From Fibrobacter sp. (GTDB lineage Bacteria; Fibrobacterota; Fibrobacteria; Fibrobacterales; Fibrobacteraceae): 64,000 nt of DNA. The notes beneath the pieces were generated by a model that was given only the letters and a program-made list of their open reading frames with translations, made no database searches and was not told the origin of the DNA. Where the stretch lies: positions 1-64,000 of the forward strand of contig JAKSIL010000003.1 of assembly GCA_024398815.1 (NCBI GenBank), in the 5' to 3' direction. Of the stretch, positions 1-9,002 are shown piece after piece. Made by a program: the position numbers and the translations under genes. Within the stretch, counting starts at the first letter, position 1. Each line of letters starts with the position of its first letter.

Positions 1-329
1 TTGTCGCCACTTTTCATTCCTGCCATCGCTCGGTCTCACTCAAATTTTCTTAACCGCATCCGTTTTAGACGAACGCCGCAGAGGCAAGCTCGCTTGCCTC
101 TATGGCTGAGTCGCACGGATGACAGTCCGTGTAAAGCAATTTTTATAGGTTGCCTAGTGCGAATCGTAGGTTCCTATCCATAATATATAATTATCAATCA
201 ATAATATCAAGTTATCACATTTGATTTATCTATAACAAAAAGTGATTAAATCAATATTGAGATAATATTAGTCAAATCTGTCAGCACGTTCTAAATTTAG
301 CGTCGAACAACAAAACAACGAGGCGATAG
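1..329. other. Gene-free leader region with two hairpins
   Basis: No convincing coding sequence. Bases 78-97 form a perfect 8-bp hairpin (GAGGCAAG/CTTGCCTC) and bases 115-132 another (CACGGA/TCCGTG), so this could be the tail of a structured RNA or the 3' end of an upstream unit, but I do not recognise one. Bases 180-290 are very AT-rich. A TAAATTTAG box at 292 lies 38 bases before the next start codon and fits a TAnnTTT promoter element. Confidence 0.4.
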
Positions 330-869
330 ATGAAAAAGAAAACACTGGTTACGGTTGCGTACTTCATGGCCGCTATGCTTTTTGTGGCGTGCGAAAAAGC
401 GGACACTTGCAAGTTTGACGAGACGTCGGGGGTTCTGTCTTGCGTTGAGAAGTCCTACAAAACTGTGAAGGTGGGCGAAACCGTTTGGATGGCCGAAAAC
501 CTGATGCGATTCGACCTTGGTGGTGAAAGTTTCTGCTACAACGATACTTTGAAAAATTGCTATTCCCTTGGCGCCCTCTATCCGCACAAGGTCGCAATGG
601 AAATTTGCCCGGAAGGATGGATGCTTCCTTCCAAGGCGGATTTTGAGAAAGTCAAAATGGCATCGCCCGAAATGCGCGTCATCAAGGCGGGTTTCCGCTA
701 TTACGACGGGAAATACGCCGACGAAAACGCAACGGCTAGTTTCTGGACGGCAGACGTCTATGACGATTCGCGAGCGACACTTGTCCGCATTAATGCAAAT
801 AACGAAGTCGTCTACGAAAATTTCAACAAGAGCATCGCAACTTCGGTTCGCTGCATTAGAAAAAACTAA
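330..869 (+). CDS. FISUMP-domain lipoprotein
   Basis: A 179-residue predicted lipoprotein. The N-terminus is a signal peptide ending in a lipobox (LFVAC, Cys at about residue 21). The rest matches the Fibrobacter succinogenes major paralogous domain (FISUMP, TIGR02145): the V-WMAENL motif near residues 50-58, then a Y-LGALYP segment, CPEGWMLPS near residue 90, a FWTA segment and a C-terminal SVRCIRK. The function of FISUMP proteins is not established; they are surface-associated lipoproteins greatly expanded in this genus. The start follows a GAGG ribosome site 7 bases upstream. The next gene begins 2 bases after the stop, so the two may be co-transcribed. Confidence 0.85.
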   Translation: MKKKTLVTVAYFMAAMLFVACEKADTCKFDETSGVLSCVEKSYKTVKVGETVWMAENLMRFDLGGESFCYNDTLKNCYSLGALYPHKVAMEICPEGWMLPSKADFEKVKMASPEMRVIKAGFRYYDGKYADENATASFWTADVYDDSRATLVRINANNEVVYENFNKSIATSVRCIRKN

Positions 870-871
870 TC

Positions 872-2539
872 ATGACTTGGCTTGTTAATCTGTTCAATGG
901 AACTTCGGTAGCGCAGCAAATCGTGGCGTTGTCCGTGACTGCGGCGCTTGGCCTCATGCTCGGTAAAATCAAGGTGAAGGGGATTTCCCTTGGCGGGGCG
1001 GGCGCGATTTTCGTGGGCATCCTGCTTGGGCATCTGGGGCTTCGCTTAGAAGCGGATGTGCTCCACTTTATGCAGGAGTTCGGCTTGATCCTCTTCGTGT
1101 ATACGATTGGCATGCAGGTGGGGCCCGGTTTTGTGGATTCCATTCGCCGCCATGGGCTCGTCTTGAACGTACTCGCTGCAAGTGTCGTGCTCATGGGCGT
1201 TCTCGTTACACTTTGTCTGTACTTCTTTACGGATATGCACGACAACGTGCCCGTACTTGTCGGGATGCTTTGTGGCGCTGTCACAAATACGCCGTCCTTA
1301 GGAGCCGCTAATTCAGCTTTTGTCGCGGCCGGGGCGGATACATCGTTGACGGGTATCGGGTACGCTGTCGCTTACCCGTTCGGTGTCGCGGGCATCATTC
1401 TCGTGATGATTCTTGTCCGCGTGATTTTCAAGTGCGAACCGCAAAAATCCGCTGATGAATACGCCAAGGCGATTGCCGCGACTCGCAAGGAAATCGTCTC
1501 TTGCAGTTTGCGGCTGACGAATAGGAATCTGCATGGCTTGCGTGTCAAGGATATTCCAGGCATTCGCCAAAGCGGTGTCGTCATTACGAGGCTTCTGCAC
1601 GAAGGCGTCGTCACGATGCCTGTCGGAAAAACGCAACTTGCTGAAAATGATTGCCTGCATATTGTCGGCTTTCCGGAAGCGGTTGCTGAAATGGAAAAGG
1701 TCATCGGTATTCGTCTTGAAAAGCCCATTACTGAAAATAGTTCGAAATTGGAAACGCGCAGCATTCTCGTGACGAACAAGAAGGTTCTCGGCAAGACGCT
1801 TGATGAACTTGCCCTTAGCCGCTTCGGTGTGACGGCAAGCCGCGTCGTCCGTGGCGAATTCAAGTTTACAGGGCGGCTCGACCTGCGCCTGAAATTCGCA
1901 GATAAAATACTCGTTGTCGGTTCCCGCGATAGCATTGACGCAGCGGCGCATTTCCTCGGGGATTCCTTGAAGGCGCTTGAGCATCCTGAAATTCTCCCCG
2001 CGTTCCTTGGAATTTTCATCGGCGTTGTCATCGGCTCCATTCCCATCACTGTTCCCGGAATGCCGACGCCCTTAAAACTCGGGCTTGCCGGCGGTCCTTT
2101 GATTGTGGCTATTCTACTTTCGCGGAAAAGGAAGATTGGACCGCTCAATTTCTTCATGTCCACAAGCGCCAACTTGATGCTCCGTGAACTTGGAATAACT
2201 TTGTTCCTGACATGCGTTGGCCTGAATGCGGGAATCCGCTTCTTCGATGTGCTCTTGAATGGCGACGGATTTTACTACATGGGACTTGCAGCCCTCATTA
2301 CGTTTATCCCATTGATTGTTGCCGGTGTGGTTGGGCGTTTGGTGTTCAAGGTGAATTACCTGAGTCTTTGCGGTGCCATTGCAGGCTCCATGACGGACCC
2401 TCCGGCGCTTGCTTTTGCGAACGGGCTTTCCAGTAGCGAAGCCGTGAATGTGGGCTATGCCTCGGTTTACCCCTTGACCATGCTGCTCCGCATTTTGAGC
2501 GGCCAGATGCTCGCCATTTTGCTGTACACGGTAGCGTGA
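872..2539 (+). CDS. AspT/YidE-family transporter with two RCK_C domains
   Basis: A 555-residue inner-membrane transporter of the aspartate:alanine exchanger family (TC 2.A.81, YidE/YbjL type). Two hydrophobic halves (about residues 1-185 and 370-555) flank a cytoplasmic region with two RCK_C/TrkA_C-like domains (about 205-285 and 290-365). Each half has the family's re-entrant signature: GAVTNTPSLGAANSA in the first and GSMTDPPALAFAN in the second. The substrate cannot be read from sequence; characterised members exchange amino acids or dicarboxylates. The gene starts 2 bases after the FISUMP lipoprotein gene and has a poor ribosome site, which suggests translational coupling. A strong terminator follows. 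Confidence 0.85.
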   Translation: MTWLVNLFNGTSVAQQIVALSVTAALGLMLGKIKVKGISLGGAGAIFVGILLGHLGLRLEADVLHFMQEFGLILFVYTIGMQVGPGFVDSIRRHGLVLNVLAASVVLMGVLVTLCLYFFTDMHDNVPVLVGMLCGAVTNTPSLGAANSAFVAAGADTSLTGIGYAVAYPFGVAGIILVMILVRVIFKCEPQKSADEYAKAIAATRKEIVSCSLRLTNRNLHGLRVKDIPGIRQSGVVITRLLHEGVVTMPVGKTQLAENDCLHIVGFPEAVAEMEKVIGIRLEKPITENSSKLETRSILVTNKKVLGKTLDELALSRFGVTASRVVRGEFKFTGRLDLRLKFADKILVVGSRDSIDAAAHFLGDSLKALEHPEILPAFLGIFIGVVIGSIPITVPGMPTPLKLGLAGGPLIVAILLSRKRKIGPLNFFMSTSANLMLRELGITLFLTCVGLNAGIRFFDVLLNGDGFYYMGLAALITFIPLIVAGVVGRLVFKVNYLSLCGAIAGSMTDPPALAFANGLSSSEAVNVGYASVYPLTMLLRILSGQMLAILLYTVA

Positions 2540-2569
2540 CCCGAATTTTTACTGTACGATAAAATCAAC

Positions 2570-2608
2570 AAGGCTCCGCGGCTGTTTGACTGGCTGCGGG
2601 GCCTTTTT
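2570..2608 (+). terminator. Intrinsic terminator after the transporter gene
   Basis: A 10-bp stem (AAGGCTCCGC pairing with GCGGGGCCTT) with a 16-base loop, followed by a T tract. Confidence 0.85.
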
Positions 2609-2843
2609 ACGATTTTCGGTCGTTCGTGGGGGGGGGCGGCTTAAATTGGCGTTCGCTAATCGGACTCGATAAACAAAATTGAAGAGAACGGCACCGTTGG
2701 CGCCGCTCTCTTTTTGTTTGAAGTGCAAAAAAAAGACGAGAGCCGAAATATCTCTCGTCTTTTTCAAAGGAATGCTGCTCGGCCCTCATACCTCAAAGGC
2801 CGAAGGCCGACCTCATACCTCTAGCGCCGTAGGCGCGTGCCCC
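2609..2843. other. Convergent intergenic region with terminators and a short repeat
   Basis: This lies between the plus-strand transporter and minus-strand pgi. A hairpin at about 2682-2717 is followed by TTTTT. A 13-bp perfect palindromic stem at 2730-2764 has A and T tracts on both sides and should terminate transcription in both directions, including pgi. A run of nine G residues lies at 2628-2636. CTCATACCTC occurs twice (2785-2794, 2812-2821) beside small GC palindromes; related sequence occurs on the other side of pgi. Confidence 0.6.
2730..2765. terminator. Bidirectional terminator between transporter and pgi
   Basis: AAAAGACGAGAG pairs with CTCTCGTCTTTT around a 9-base loop. A-rich and T-rich flanks give a U tract on either strand. 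Confidence 0.8.
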
Positions 2844-4508
2844 TTATCCCTGGTGGCTCTTGAACCAGTTGATGAGCTGGTTGGTGGAAGAGTCGTGCTT
2901 GAGTTCCACGTCGGCCTTTGCAAGTTCCGGGAGGATTTTCTTGGCGAGCTGCTTGCCGAGTTCAACACCCCACTGGTCGTAGCTGTTGATGTTCCAGATG
3001 ACGCCCTGCGTGAAGATCTTGTGTTCGTACATGGCGATGAGGGCGCCGAGGCGTTCCGGGCTCACGTAGTCCATCATGATGGAGTTCGTCGGCTTGTTGC
3101 CTTCGAACACCTTGTGCGGGGCGAGGAATGCGATTTCTTCTTCGCTCTTGCCGGCGGCGCGGAGTTCTTCCTGGGCCTGGGCGAGGGTCTTGCCGTTCAT
3201 GAGGGCTTCGGGCTGGGCGAAGAAGTTCGAGAGGAGCTTCTGGTGATGGTCGCCGAGCTTGTTGTGGCTGTTGGCCGGGGCGATGAAGTCGCAAGGAATC
3301 ATCTTGGTGCCCTGGTGAATAAGCTGGTAGAAGGCGTGCTGGCCGTTCGTACCCGGTTCGCCCCAGAGGATCGGGCCAGTCTGGTAGTTCACGCGCTTGG
3401 AATCGCGGTCAACGGTCTTGCCGTTACTTTCCATGTCTGCCTGCTGGAAGTAGGCGGCGAGGCGGTGCAGGTACTGGTCGTACGGGAGCATGGCGTAACT
3501 GGAAGCGCCGAAGAAGTTGTTGTACCACACGCCGATGAGGGCGAGGATAGCCGGGAGGTTCTTTTCCACAGGGGCGGTCTTGAAATGCTGATCCATTTCG
3601 TAGGCGCCCTGGTGGAGCTTCATGTAGTTTTCGAAACCGATGCGGAGGCTGATGGAAAGGCCGATTGCAGACCACAGGGAGTAGCGGCCGCCAACCCAGT
3701 TCCAGAAGGCGAACATGTTGGCCGGGTCGATACCGAATTCCGTGACGGCTTCGGTGTTCGTGGAGAGGGCCACGAAGTGCTTTGCGATGGCGGCCTTGTC
3801 ACCGTTGAATGCCTTGAGGACGGCGTTCTTCGCGGTTTCGGCGTTCGTCATGGTTTCGAGAGTCGTAAACGTCTTGGAAGCGACGATGAAAAGCGTTTCT
3901 TCGAGGTTCACCTTCTTGAGGGTTTCGGCCATGTGGGTGCCGTCGATGTTAGAAACGAAGAACACTTCCGGGGAGGTTTCGCCGGCAACAGGCTTTTCGG
4001 CATACGGCTTCAAGGCTTCGGTCACCATGACCGGGCCCAGGTCGGAACCGCCGATACCGATGTTCACCACGTACTTGATGGACTTGCCGCTCTGGCCTTT
4101 CCACTTGCCGCTGCGGACGAGGTGAGTGAATTCTTCCATGTGGGCGAGGACTTCGCGGACTTCCGGCATCACGTCCTTGCCGTCGACGCAAATCTGGTCG
4201 TTGCCCTTGTAGCGGAGTGCGGTGTGGAGCACGGCGCGCTTTTCGGTGGTGTTGATCTTTTCGCCGCCAAAGTACTTGGCGCGCATGTCTTCAAAACCCG
4301 CGGACTTCAGGAGGTCCTGGAGTTTAGCCATGGTTTCGTCGGTGATGATGTTCTTGGAGTAGTCCAGGAAGATGCCGCAGGCTTCGGCGCTGAACTTAGA
4401 AGCGCGTGCCGGGTCCTTGGCAAAGAGTTCCTTCATGTGCCAGGTCTTGGCGACTTCGGCATGGGCCTCGAGGGCCTTCCATTCCATAGAATCAGTCAAT
4501 TTAGACAT
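2844..4508 (-). CDS. pgi: Glucose-6-phosphate isomerase
   Basis: A 554-residue protein that interconverts glucose 6-phosphate and fructose 6-phosphate in the cytoplasm. Length and sequence fit the long bacterial/eukaryotic-type PGI. The phosphate-binding segment [16 protein letters not shown] is near residues 145-160, the VASKTFTT segment near 210-217, and the region with [11 protein letters not shown] and the C-terminal [19 protein letters not shown] signature are present. It is monocistronic on the minus strand. A bidirectional hairpin lies just past its 3' end, and short intergenic repeats flank it on both sides. Confidence 0.97.
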   Translation of the reverse strand: MSKLTDSMEWKALEAHAEVAKTWHMKELFAKDPARASKFSAEACGIFLDYSKNIITDETMAKLQDLLKSAGFEDMRAKYFGGEKINTTEKRAVLHTALRYKGNDQICVDGKDVMPEVREVLAHMEEFTHLVRSGKWKGQSGKSIKYVVNIGIGGSDLGPVMVTEALKPYAEKPVAGETSPEVFFVSNIDGTHMAETLKKVNLEETLFIVASKTFTTLETMTNAETAKNAVLKAFNGDKAAIAKHFVALSTNTEAVTEFGIDPANMFAFWNWVGGRYSLWSAIGLSISLRIGFENYMKLHQGAYEMDQHFKTAPVEKNLPAILALIGVWYNNFFGASSYAMLPYDQYLHRLAAYFQQADMESNGKTVDRDSKRVNYQTGPILWGEPGTNGQHAFYQLIHQGTKMIPCDFIAPANSHNKLGDHHQKLLSNFFAQPEALMNGKTLAQAQEELRAAGKSEEEIAFLAPHKVFEGNKPTNSIMMDYVSPERLGALIAMYEHKIFTQGVIWNINSYDQWGVELGKQLAKKILPELAKADVELKHDSSTNQLINWFKSHQG

Positions 4509-4857
4509 AGATTAATCCTTTCCGCAAAGCGGGTGTTTTGTTACGCGGTTAAATGTAGAAAAATCGCCGCTGGCGATTTAGGTATGAGTTATGAATTATG
4601 AATTACTAGAGGGACATTTGGCGCCGGAGGCGCGATTCTTTAACCGGAAGCCTAACTCCTGATACCTGAAATCTCATAACTCTTAATTCATAATTCGTAA
4701 TTAATTATTAAGCTCACAGGTCAAATTGTGAATTTTTGCAATTTGGCTGGTGTTTTTGATGAAAATGCTCCTGTTTTGAGCGAAAATGGGATTTTCTTGG
4801 CGCAAAAAAGGCTTTGAAAGTGTTTATATTCATAAAGAAAATGGAAAGGAACTAATT
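4509..4857. other. Intergenic region upstream of pgi and the HD-kinase gene
   Basis: A divergent promoter region carrying an imperfect inverted repeat (4580-4706, listed separately). The rest is AT-rich with no coding signal. The ribosome site AAAGGA for the plus-strand gene lies at about 4845-4850. Confidence 0.5.
4580..4706. repeat. Imperfect inverted repeat
   Basis: The arm GGTATGAGTTATGAATTATG at 4581-4600 is complementary, with mismatches, to 4660-4703 (GATACCTGAAATCTCATAAC then TTAATTCATAATTC). The centre contains GGCGCC-GGAG-GCGCG. Related pieces (CTCATACCTC, GCGCCGTAGGCGCG) lie at 2785-2835 on the other side of pgi. This looks like a small dispersed intergenic repeat family; no transposase is present. 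Confidence 0.55.
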
Positions 4858-6264
4858 ATGGGCAACAAGTTTTTGGATTCTACGCTTTTGGACAGGGCTA
4901 TTGTTTTTGCTGTGAAGGCGCACGCCAATACGGAACGCAGGGGCAAAGGATTCCCTTACATCGTGCACCCGATGGAAGCCGTCGAGATTGTTGCGACCAT
5001 GACTAGCGACCAGGAACTTTTGGCCGCCGCCGCCCTTCACGATACTGTGGAAGATACCGATGTCACCCTCGACGACATTCGCAAGGAGTTCGGCGACCGC
5101 GTGGCGAAACTGGTGGAAGAGGAATCCGACAAGTTCATGGAAGGCGTAAGCGAGGCCGACAGTTGGCACGACCGCAAGCAGGCCGCCATCGACCGCCTGG
5201 GTGCCGCCTCCCGGGATGCAAAGATGGTTGCCTTGGGCGACAAGTTGAGCAATGCCCGCGCCATCTACCGCGACTATGTGCTGCAGGGCGATGAACTCTG
5301 GAAAATTTTCCATGTGACGGACAAGGCCGAACACGAGTGGCATTACCGCGGACTCGTGCGAGCACTCTCCGACCTTGCCGGCACTTTCGCTTTTGCCGAG
5401 TTCGATTCCCTAGTGCAAAAGGTTTTTGGCGACCCGAAGCCCGAACTCGTCGACATGGCCGATTACGAGGAAAGCGGTGACGGCTTTACTGCCGTGAGCT
5501 ACAATCACAAGGGCGGCGACAAGATGATGAAGCTGTACGCTCCCTTCATTCCGCTTACCGACCCTCTTCGCGAATTGAACGTGGCGAAGAACTTGCTCAA
5601 CAAGGGTATCAATATTCCTGCGGCGCTGCGCCTTGTGACTGACGGCAAACGGATTGGCGTCGAATTCGAACGCATCCATCCGAAGAAGTCGTTTGCGCGC
5701 GCCATTTCGCAGGAAGGCGACAAACTGGAAATCTATGCGCGCGAGTTCGCTCGCGAATGCAAAAAATTGCACAGTACTCCATGCGACACTGCGCTGTTCA
5801 AGCCGACGAGCGAACGCTTCATTGACGCGCTTGATAAAATTGACTTCCTTGACGAAGCTCAAAAGGCGAAGGTTCGTGAATTCATCGATTCCGTTCCGCA
5901 GTCAACGACTTGCATTCACGGTGATTTGCATATAGGCAACATCATCACGAACGGCGAAAAGAACTTCTGGATAGACCTCTCCGCGTTTAGCTACGGTAAC
6001 CCGCTCTTCGACCTCGGCATGACGTACTTTGTGGCACACATGGGCGACGAGGCCATGTGCCAAAAGCTGTACCATATTTCCATGGAACAGATGTTCAAAG
6101 TCTGGGAGGTTTTTGTCGGTGAGTATTTTAACGGAACTGAAACTGTCGATTCGGCCAACGAAAAGTTGAAGCCTTTTGCGGGGCTCCTCGCTATACTCTA
6201 TAGCAGTTGGGGCACGGTTCCTCCCGGTACCATGGACTTGGTCCAGTCAATTTTGTCTAAATAA
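4858..6264 (+). CDS. HD-domain hydrolase fused to APH-type phosphotransferase
   Basis: A 468-residue cytoplasmic protein with two enzyme modules. Residues about 10-165 form a SpoT-like HD domain with all metal/substrate motifs visible: H37 (IVHPMEA), H61-D62, E65-D66 (LHDTVEDTD) and D128/N132 (GDKLSNAR). Residues about 195-468 resemble the APH/choline-kinase fold, with HGD-x4-N at H354-N361 and the metal-binding IDLS at D373 followed by GNPLFDLG. The second half fits the F. succinogenes paralogous family TIGR02172. The start at 4858 is chosen because AAAGGA lies just upstream; an in-frame start at 4786 has no such site. A RelA/SpoT-like synthetase gene follows after 16 bases, so an alarmone or nucleotide-related role is likely, but the substrate of the kinase half is unknown. 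Confidence 0.85.
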   Translation: MGNKFLDSTLLDRAIVFAVKAHANTERRGKGFPYIVHPMEAVEIVATMTSDQELLAAAALHDTVEDTDVTLDDIRKEFGDRVAKLVEEESDKFMEGVSEADSWHDRKQAAIDRLGAASRDAKMVALGDKLSNARAIYRDYVLQGDELWKIFHVTDKAEHEWHYRGLVRALSDLAGTFAFAEFDSLVQKVFGDPKPELVDMADYEESGDGFTAVSYNHKGGDKMMKLYAPFIPLTDPLRELNVAKNLLNKGINIPAALRLVTDGKRIGVEFERIHPKKSFARAISQEGDKLEIYAREFARECKKLHSTPCDTALFKPTSERFIDALDKIDFLDEAQKAKVREFIDSVPQSTTCIHGDLHIGNIITNGEKNFWIDLSAFSYGNPLFDLGMTYFVAHMGDEAMCQKLYHISMEQMFKVWEVFVGEYFNGTETVDSANEKLKPFAGLLAILYSSWGTVPPGTMDLVQSILSK

Positions 6265-6280
6265 ATTTTGTGGATAAATT

Positions 6281-7387
6281 ATGTTTGAAACTCCAGTCGA
6301 AAAATATGGCCTTAATCCTCGCGGAACGATGATCATAGAACAGTTTCGCGATCGCTATTCCGTTTTCGAAAAAATGCTTTCGGTTGTTCGTGGGGCGCTT
6401 GAAAAATCCGTAAAGGAAAATCGCATTTACATCAACGCCCTCGAGGGCCGAATCAAGGAGGAATCCAGCCTTGTCGGTAAACTTGAACGCAAGGGCGACA
6501 AGTATAGCGATCTTTCTGACATTACCGATATTCTCGGAGTGAGGGTCATTACCTTTTACAGTGACGAAGTGGATAAAATTGCTGCCTTTGTCGACGGCTT
6601 GTTCAATATCGACTGGGAAAACAGTATAGACAAGCGAAAAATGCATGAACTCAATAGTTTCGGCTACAGTTCCTTGCACTACATCTGCTCCATTCCGAAG
6701 AAACTGTATTACGACCCGGAACATCCCGAAATCAACGAGTACAAGTTCGAAGTGCAGATGCGTACTGCACTACAGCATGTCTGGTCCGTCTTGGATCACG
6801 ATACGGGCTACAAGTCGGGTTTTGAAGTTCCGAAGGAGTACCTGCGCAATTTGAACCGCTTGGCCGGCATGCTGGAATTGGCCGATGAACAGTTCTCGTT
6901 AATCCGCTCGGGAATCAATGATTATCGGCGCCAAGTGCAGTCCCTGGTGCGTTCCGGCAAGTTCGACGAGGTGTCGCTGGACGGTGACTCGTTCCAGAAC
7001 TATTTGAAACTTCGTCCGTTCGACGCTTTGAACAAAAAGATTGCTTCCATCAACCAGGCTGAAATTCACGATTCGTCGCTGGTCATCTATTTGAAGATTT
7101 TCAAGATGCTCAAGTTCTCGACCCTGGGCGATATCGAAAGGCTTATCAAGGAAAATTCCGAGCCTGCTTTCCAGTTGGCCGCCTTGCAGCTTGCCAATAC
7201 CGATTTGGATATCATCAATTCGTCGGTGGGCGTCGTGAATCTGCTCGTGGTCCATATCTTGAAGCTGGGCGGTGGCGTGGCTGGAATCGCGTCCATGTTC
7301 AACGAACTCTACGGAAATTCCGAAAAGAATAAAAAATGGGCCGAGCGTTTGTTCGAAAAAGCTCGGCACCTATCTTTTATGCAGTGA
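6281..7387 (+). CDS. RelA/SpoT-type nucleotide pyrophosphokinase domain protein
   Basis: A 368-residue protein. Residues about 20-215 match the RelA/SpoT synthetase fold: D83 in DITDILGVRVI, the YSSLHYI segment near residue 130, and E157 in EVQMRTALQHVWS, all characteristic of ppGpp-synthetase-like enzymes. There is no HD domain and no TGS/ACT region. The C-terminal half (about 220-368) is helical and unassigned. It lies 16 bases behind a gene with an intact SpoT-like HD domain, so hydrolase and synthetase are split over adjacent genes. It could be a small alarmone synthetase or a toxSAS-like enzyme that pyrophosphorylates another target; the sequence alone does not decide. Only 17 bases separate its stop from the convergent metal-sensor gene. 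Confidence 0.85.
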   Translation: MFETPVEKYGLNPRGTMIIEQFRDRYSVFEKMLSVVRGALEKSVKENRIYINALEGRIKEESSLVGKLERKGDKYSDLSDITDILGVRVITFYSDEVDKIAAFVDGLFNIDWENSIDKRKMHELNSFGYSSLHYICSIPKKLYYDPEHPEINEYKFEVQMRTALQHVWSVLDHDTGYKSGFEVPKEYLRNLNRLAGMLELADEQFSLIRSGINDYRRQVQSLVRSGKFDEVSLDGDSFQNYLKLRPFDALNKKIASINQAEIHDSSLVIYLKIFKMLKFSTLGDIERLIKENSEPAFQLAALQLANTDLDIINSSVGVVNLLVVHILKLGGGVAGIASMFNELYGNSEKNKKWAERLFEKARHLSFMQ

Positions 7388-7404
7388 TTCTTATGTCGCG
7401 ATGA

Positions 7405-8073
7405 CTAGTTCTGCGGCTTAGGCTGCTCCGGCATTGGCGGGGACGGCATTTGCTTGTTGAATTGCGGAGGTGGCATGTGTCTGCGGAATTTTTCCTGGTT
7501 GTACGCCTTGAACTTTTCGCGCTGTTCTTTTGTGAGAATCTGGTTCATCTGTGCAACGCCTGTGATGCGGTGTTCCAGGAGTGCGTCTTGGCTAGCCTTG
7601 ACCTTTGCCTTGGCGGCTTCGATGTTGGCGTCGTTGCCGCTGTCGAGAGCTTCGCGGAGGGCCTTCTCGGCTTCCATCTTCTGCTTGCGGAGTTCCTTGA
7701 AGGCGGAGTCCATGGAGGTACGGTTGGCTTCCAACTTGGCCTTCTGTTCCGGAGTCACTTGCATTACGGAGTCAATGGCGGCGAAGTCGGGCTTGGGGCC
7801 GTTTTTCCAGTCGCCGTGAGGGCCTTTGGGACCATGGTGCTCGTGACCCTTGTGGAAGTCGCCATGATGGCCGTGACCCTTATGAAAATCGCCGTGCTTG
7901 AATTCTCCCGGGGGCGGAGGCGGGAAGGGCTGGCCTTCCATGGCCTGCATGTGCGGGCAGTCCTTCATTTTGTTCATGCAGCCCGGGCAGCCGAACATGC
8001 AACCGAGAAAGAAGCCTACTGCGCAGGCGAGGACGATGGTGCTTGCCATCAGGAATTTGTTTACACCGTTCAT
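7405..8073 (-). CDS. Membrane-anchored Spy/CnrX-like metal-sensor protein
   Basis: A 222-residue protein with one N-terminal membrane segment (about residues 7-26). A Cys-rich patch follows (GCMFGCPGCM, then CPHM), then a Pro-rich stretch and a His-rich region built from HGDFHKGH repeats (about 58-88). The helical remainder (95-195) has VTPEQKAKL and LTKEQREKF motifs typical of periplasmic LTxxQ/heavy-metal-resistance proteins (Spy, CpxP, CnrX). The tail is Pro-rich. Its start overlaps the stop of the anti-sigma gene by one base (TAATG). The order sigma, anti-sigma, sensor is like CnrYXH, suggesting it senses metal or envelope stress; this is inferred from order and composition. Confidence 0.75.
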   Translation of the reverse strand: MNGVNKFLMASTIVLACAVGFFLGCMFGCPGCMNKMKDCPHMQAMEGQPFPPPPPGEFKHGDFHKGHGHHGDFHKGHEHHGPKGPHGDWKNGPKPDFAAIDSVMQVTPEQKAKLEANRTSMDSAFKELRKQKMEAEKALREALDSGNDANIEAAKAKVKASQDALLEHRITGVAQMNQILTKEQREKFKAYNQEKFRRHMPPPQFNKQMPSPPMPEQPKPQN

Positions 8074-8420
8074 TATTTGGTCTCCTTGAATAAATAGCTT
8101 ATGGTTTCGGATTCGTCCAAAGTTTCGAGGTCATCGGAAACTTCGGTACCTAAAGAGTTGTACCATGTCGAAATTTCGCTTGTGGTGGAATTTTCGAGCG
8201 GCATGTATAGCGCGTCTGTGTGCTTAAGAGTCATGAGGAATAGACTGAAGCCCACAAGCAAGAAACTTGCGGCTAGGGGAAGGGCTGCATAAAGCGGGAA
8301 GAACTTTGTTTTGCGGGCGACGGGCGCCTGCATGGAATCGAGCCTTGCGCAAACCTTGTCCCAGGAATCGCTACGGGGCTCGATTCGTTTTACTTTCGAA
8401 AAGTCAATTGCGTTTTGCAT
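8073..8420 (-). CDS. Probable membrane anti-sigma factor
   Basis: A 115-residue single-pass protein: cytoplasmic N-terminus of about 40 residues, one membrane helix (about 44-63, LYAALPLAASFLLVGFSLFL), then an acidic periplasmic tail. It lacks an obvious zinc HxxxCxxC motif. It overlaps the end of the ECF sigma gene by 17 bases and the sensor gene by one base. Size, topology and position make an anti-sigma role likely, although sequence similarity alone would be weak. Confidence 0.7.
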   Translation of the reverse strand: MQNAIDFSKVKRIEPRSDSWDKVCARLDSMQAPVARKTKFFPLYAALPLAASFLLVGFSLFLMTLKHTDALYMPLENSTTSEISTWYNSLGTEVSDDLETLDESETISYLFKETK

Positions 8421-8964
8421 GGTTCAACTTCTCCTTTATGTAATCTTTCACGAAACGCCTTGCCCGGCTGAGTCGCGCCTTGACTGTGCCTTCGGGCATG
8501 CCGTAAATTTCGGCGAGGTCCTTGACATCGAGGTCTTCGGCGTCTTTTAGCCAGAGCATGCTCCGCGTTTCGGCACTGAGCTCGCCAAGGGACTTTTCCA
8601 AGAGTTCGGGGTCGAAGTTTGTTGGCTTTTCCGGCTCGAATCCGTGACCGATGGCGTTTTCAACGATGGTTTCCAGGTTCTTGTCTTCGAGTTCGCTGTG
8701 ACGCTTTTCTGCCCTGAGCTTCATGAGGCAGGCGTTGACGGTGAGCCTGAAGAGCCATGTGCCGAGAGAACTTTCGCCTCTGAACTTTTGGATGGCCGAG
8801 GGGACCTGTACAAAGACGTCCATCAGGGTGTCTTCGGCCTGGTCCCGGTCCTTGAGCATTCTAAAGGCCAGGTTCAGCACATGGGAGCTGTGGGCTTGCC
8901 AAAGCAAACCCAAGGCTTCGCGCCTTCCTTTTTGCAGACCGTTTAAAATGACTTTTTCGCTCAT
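8404..8964 (-). CDS. ECF-family RNA polymerase sigma factor
   Basis: A 186-residue sigma-70-family protein of ECF type. Region 2 is at residues about 10-80 (LLWQAHSSHVLNLAFRMLKDRDQAEDTLMDVFV) and region 4 at about 125-180 (DVKDLAEIYGMPEGTVKARLSRARR, a classic helix-turn-helix). The start at 8964 gives a normal ECF N-terminus. An alternative ATG at 9003 adds 13 residues and overlaps the upstream stop as TGATG, so coupling is possible. The gene heads a sigma/anti-sigma/sensor set and follows a PAS-HD-GYP gene on the same strand. Confidence 0.88.
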   Translation of the reverse strand: MSEKVILNGLQKGRREALGLLWQAHSSHVLNLAFRMLKDRDQAEDTLMDVFVQVPSAIQKFRGESSLGTWLFRLTVNACLMKLRAEKRHSELEDKNLETIVENAIGHGFEPEKPTNFDPELLEKSLGELSAETRSMLWLKDAEDLDVKDLAEIYGMPEGTVKARLSRARRFVKDYIKEKLNHAKRN

Positions 8965-9002
8965 CCGGTTATTTTGATGCCTTTCCCTGCGGGATGGTTG
9001 CA

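Noticed and set aside
1..183. 60-codon frame at the window start
   Set aside because: It covers two strong hairpins, starts with TTG without a ribosome site and has no recognisable features.
2679..4601. 640-codon plus-strand open frame opposite pgi
   Set aside because: It is the antisense shadow of a clearly recognisable pgi gene, with no homologous motif and an implausible Val/Glu/His-rich composition.
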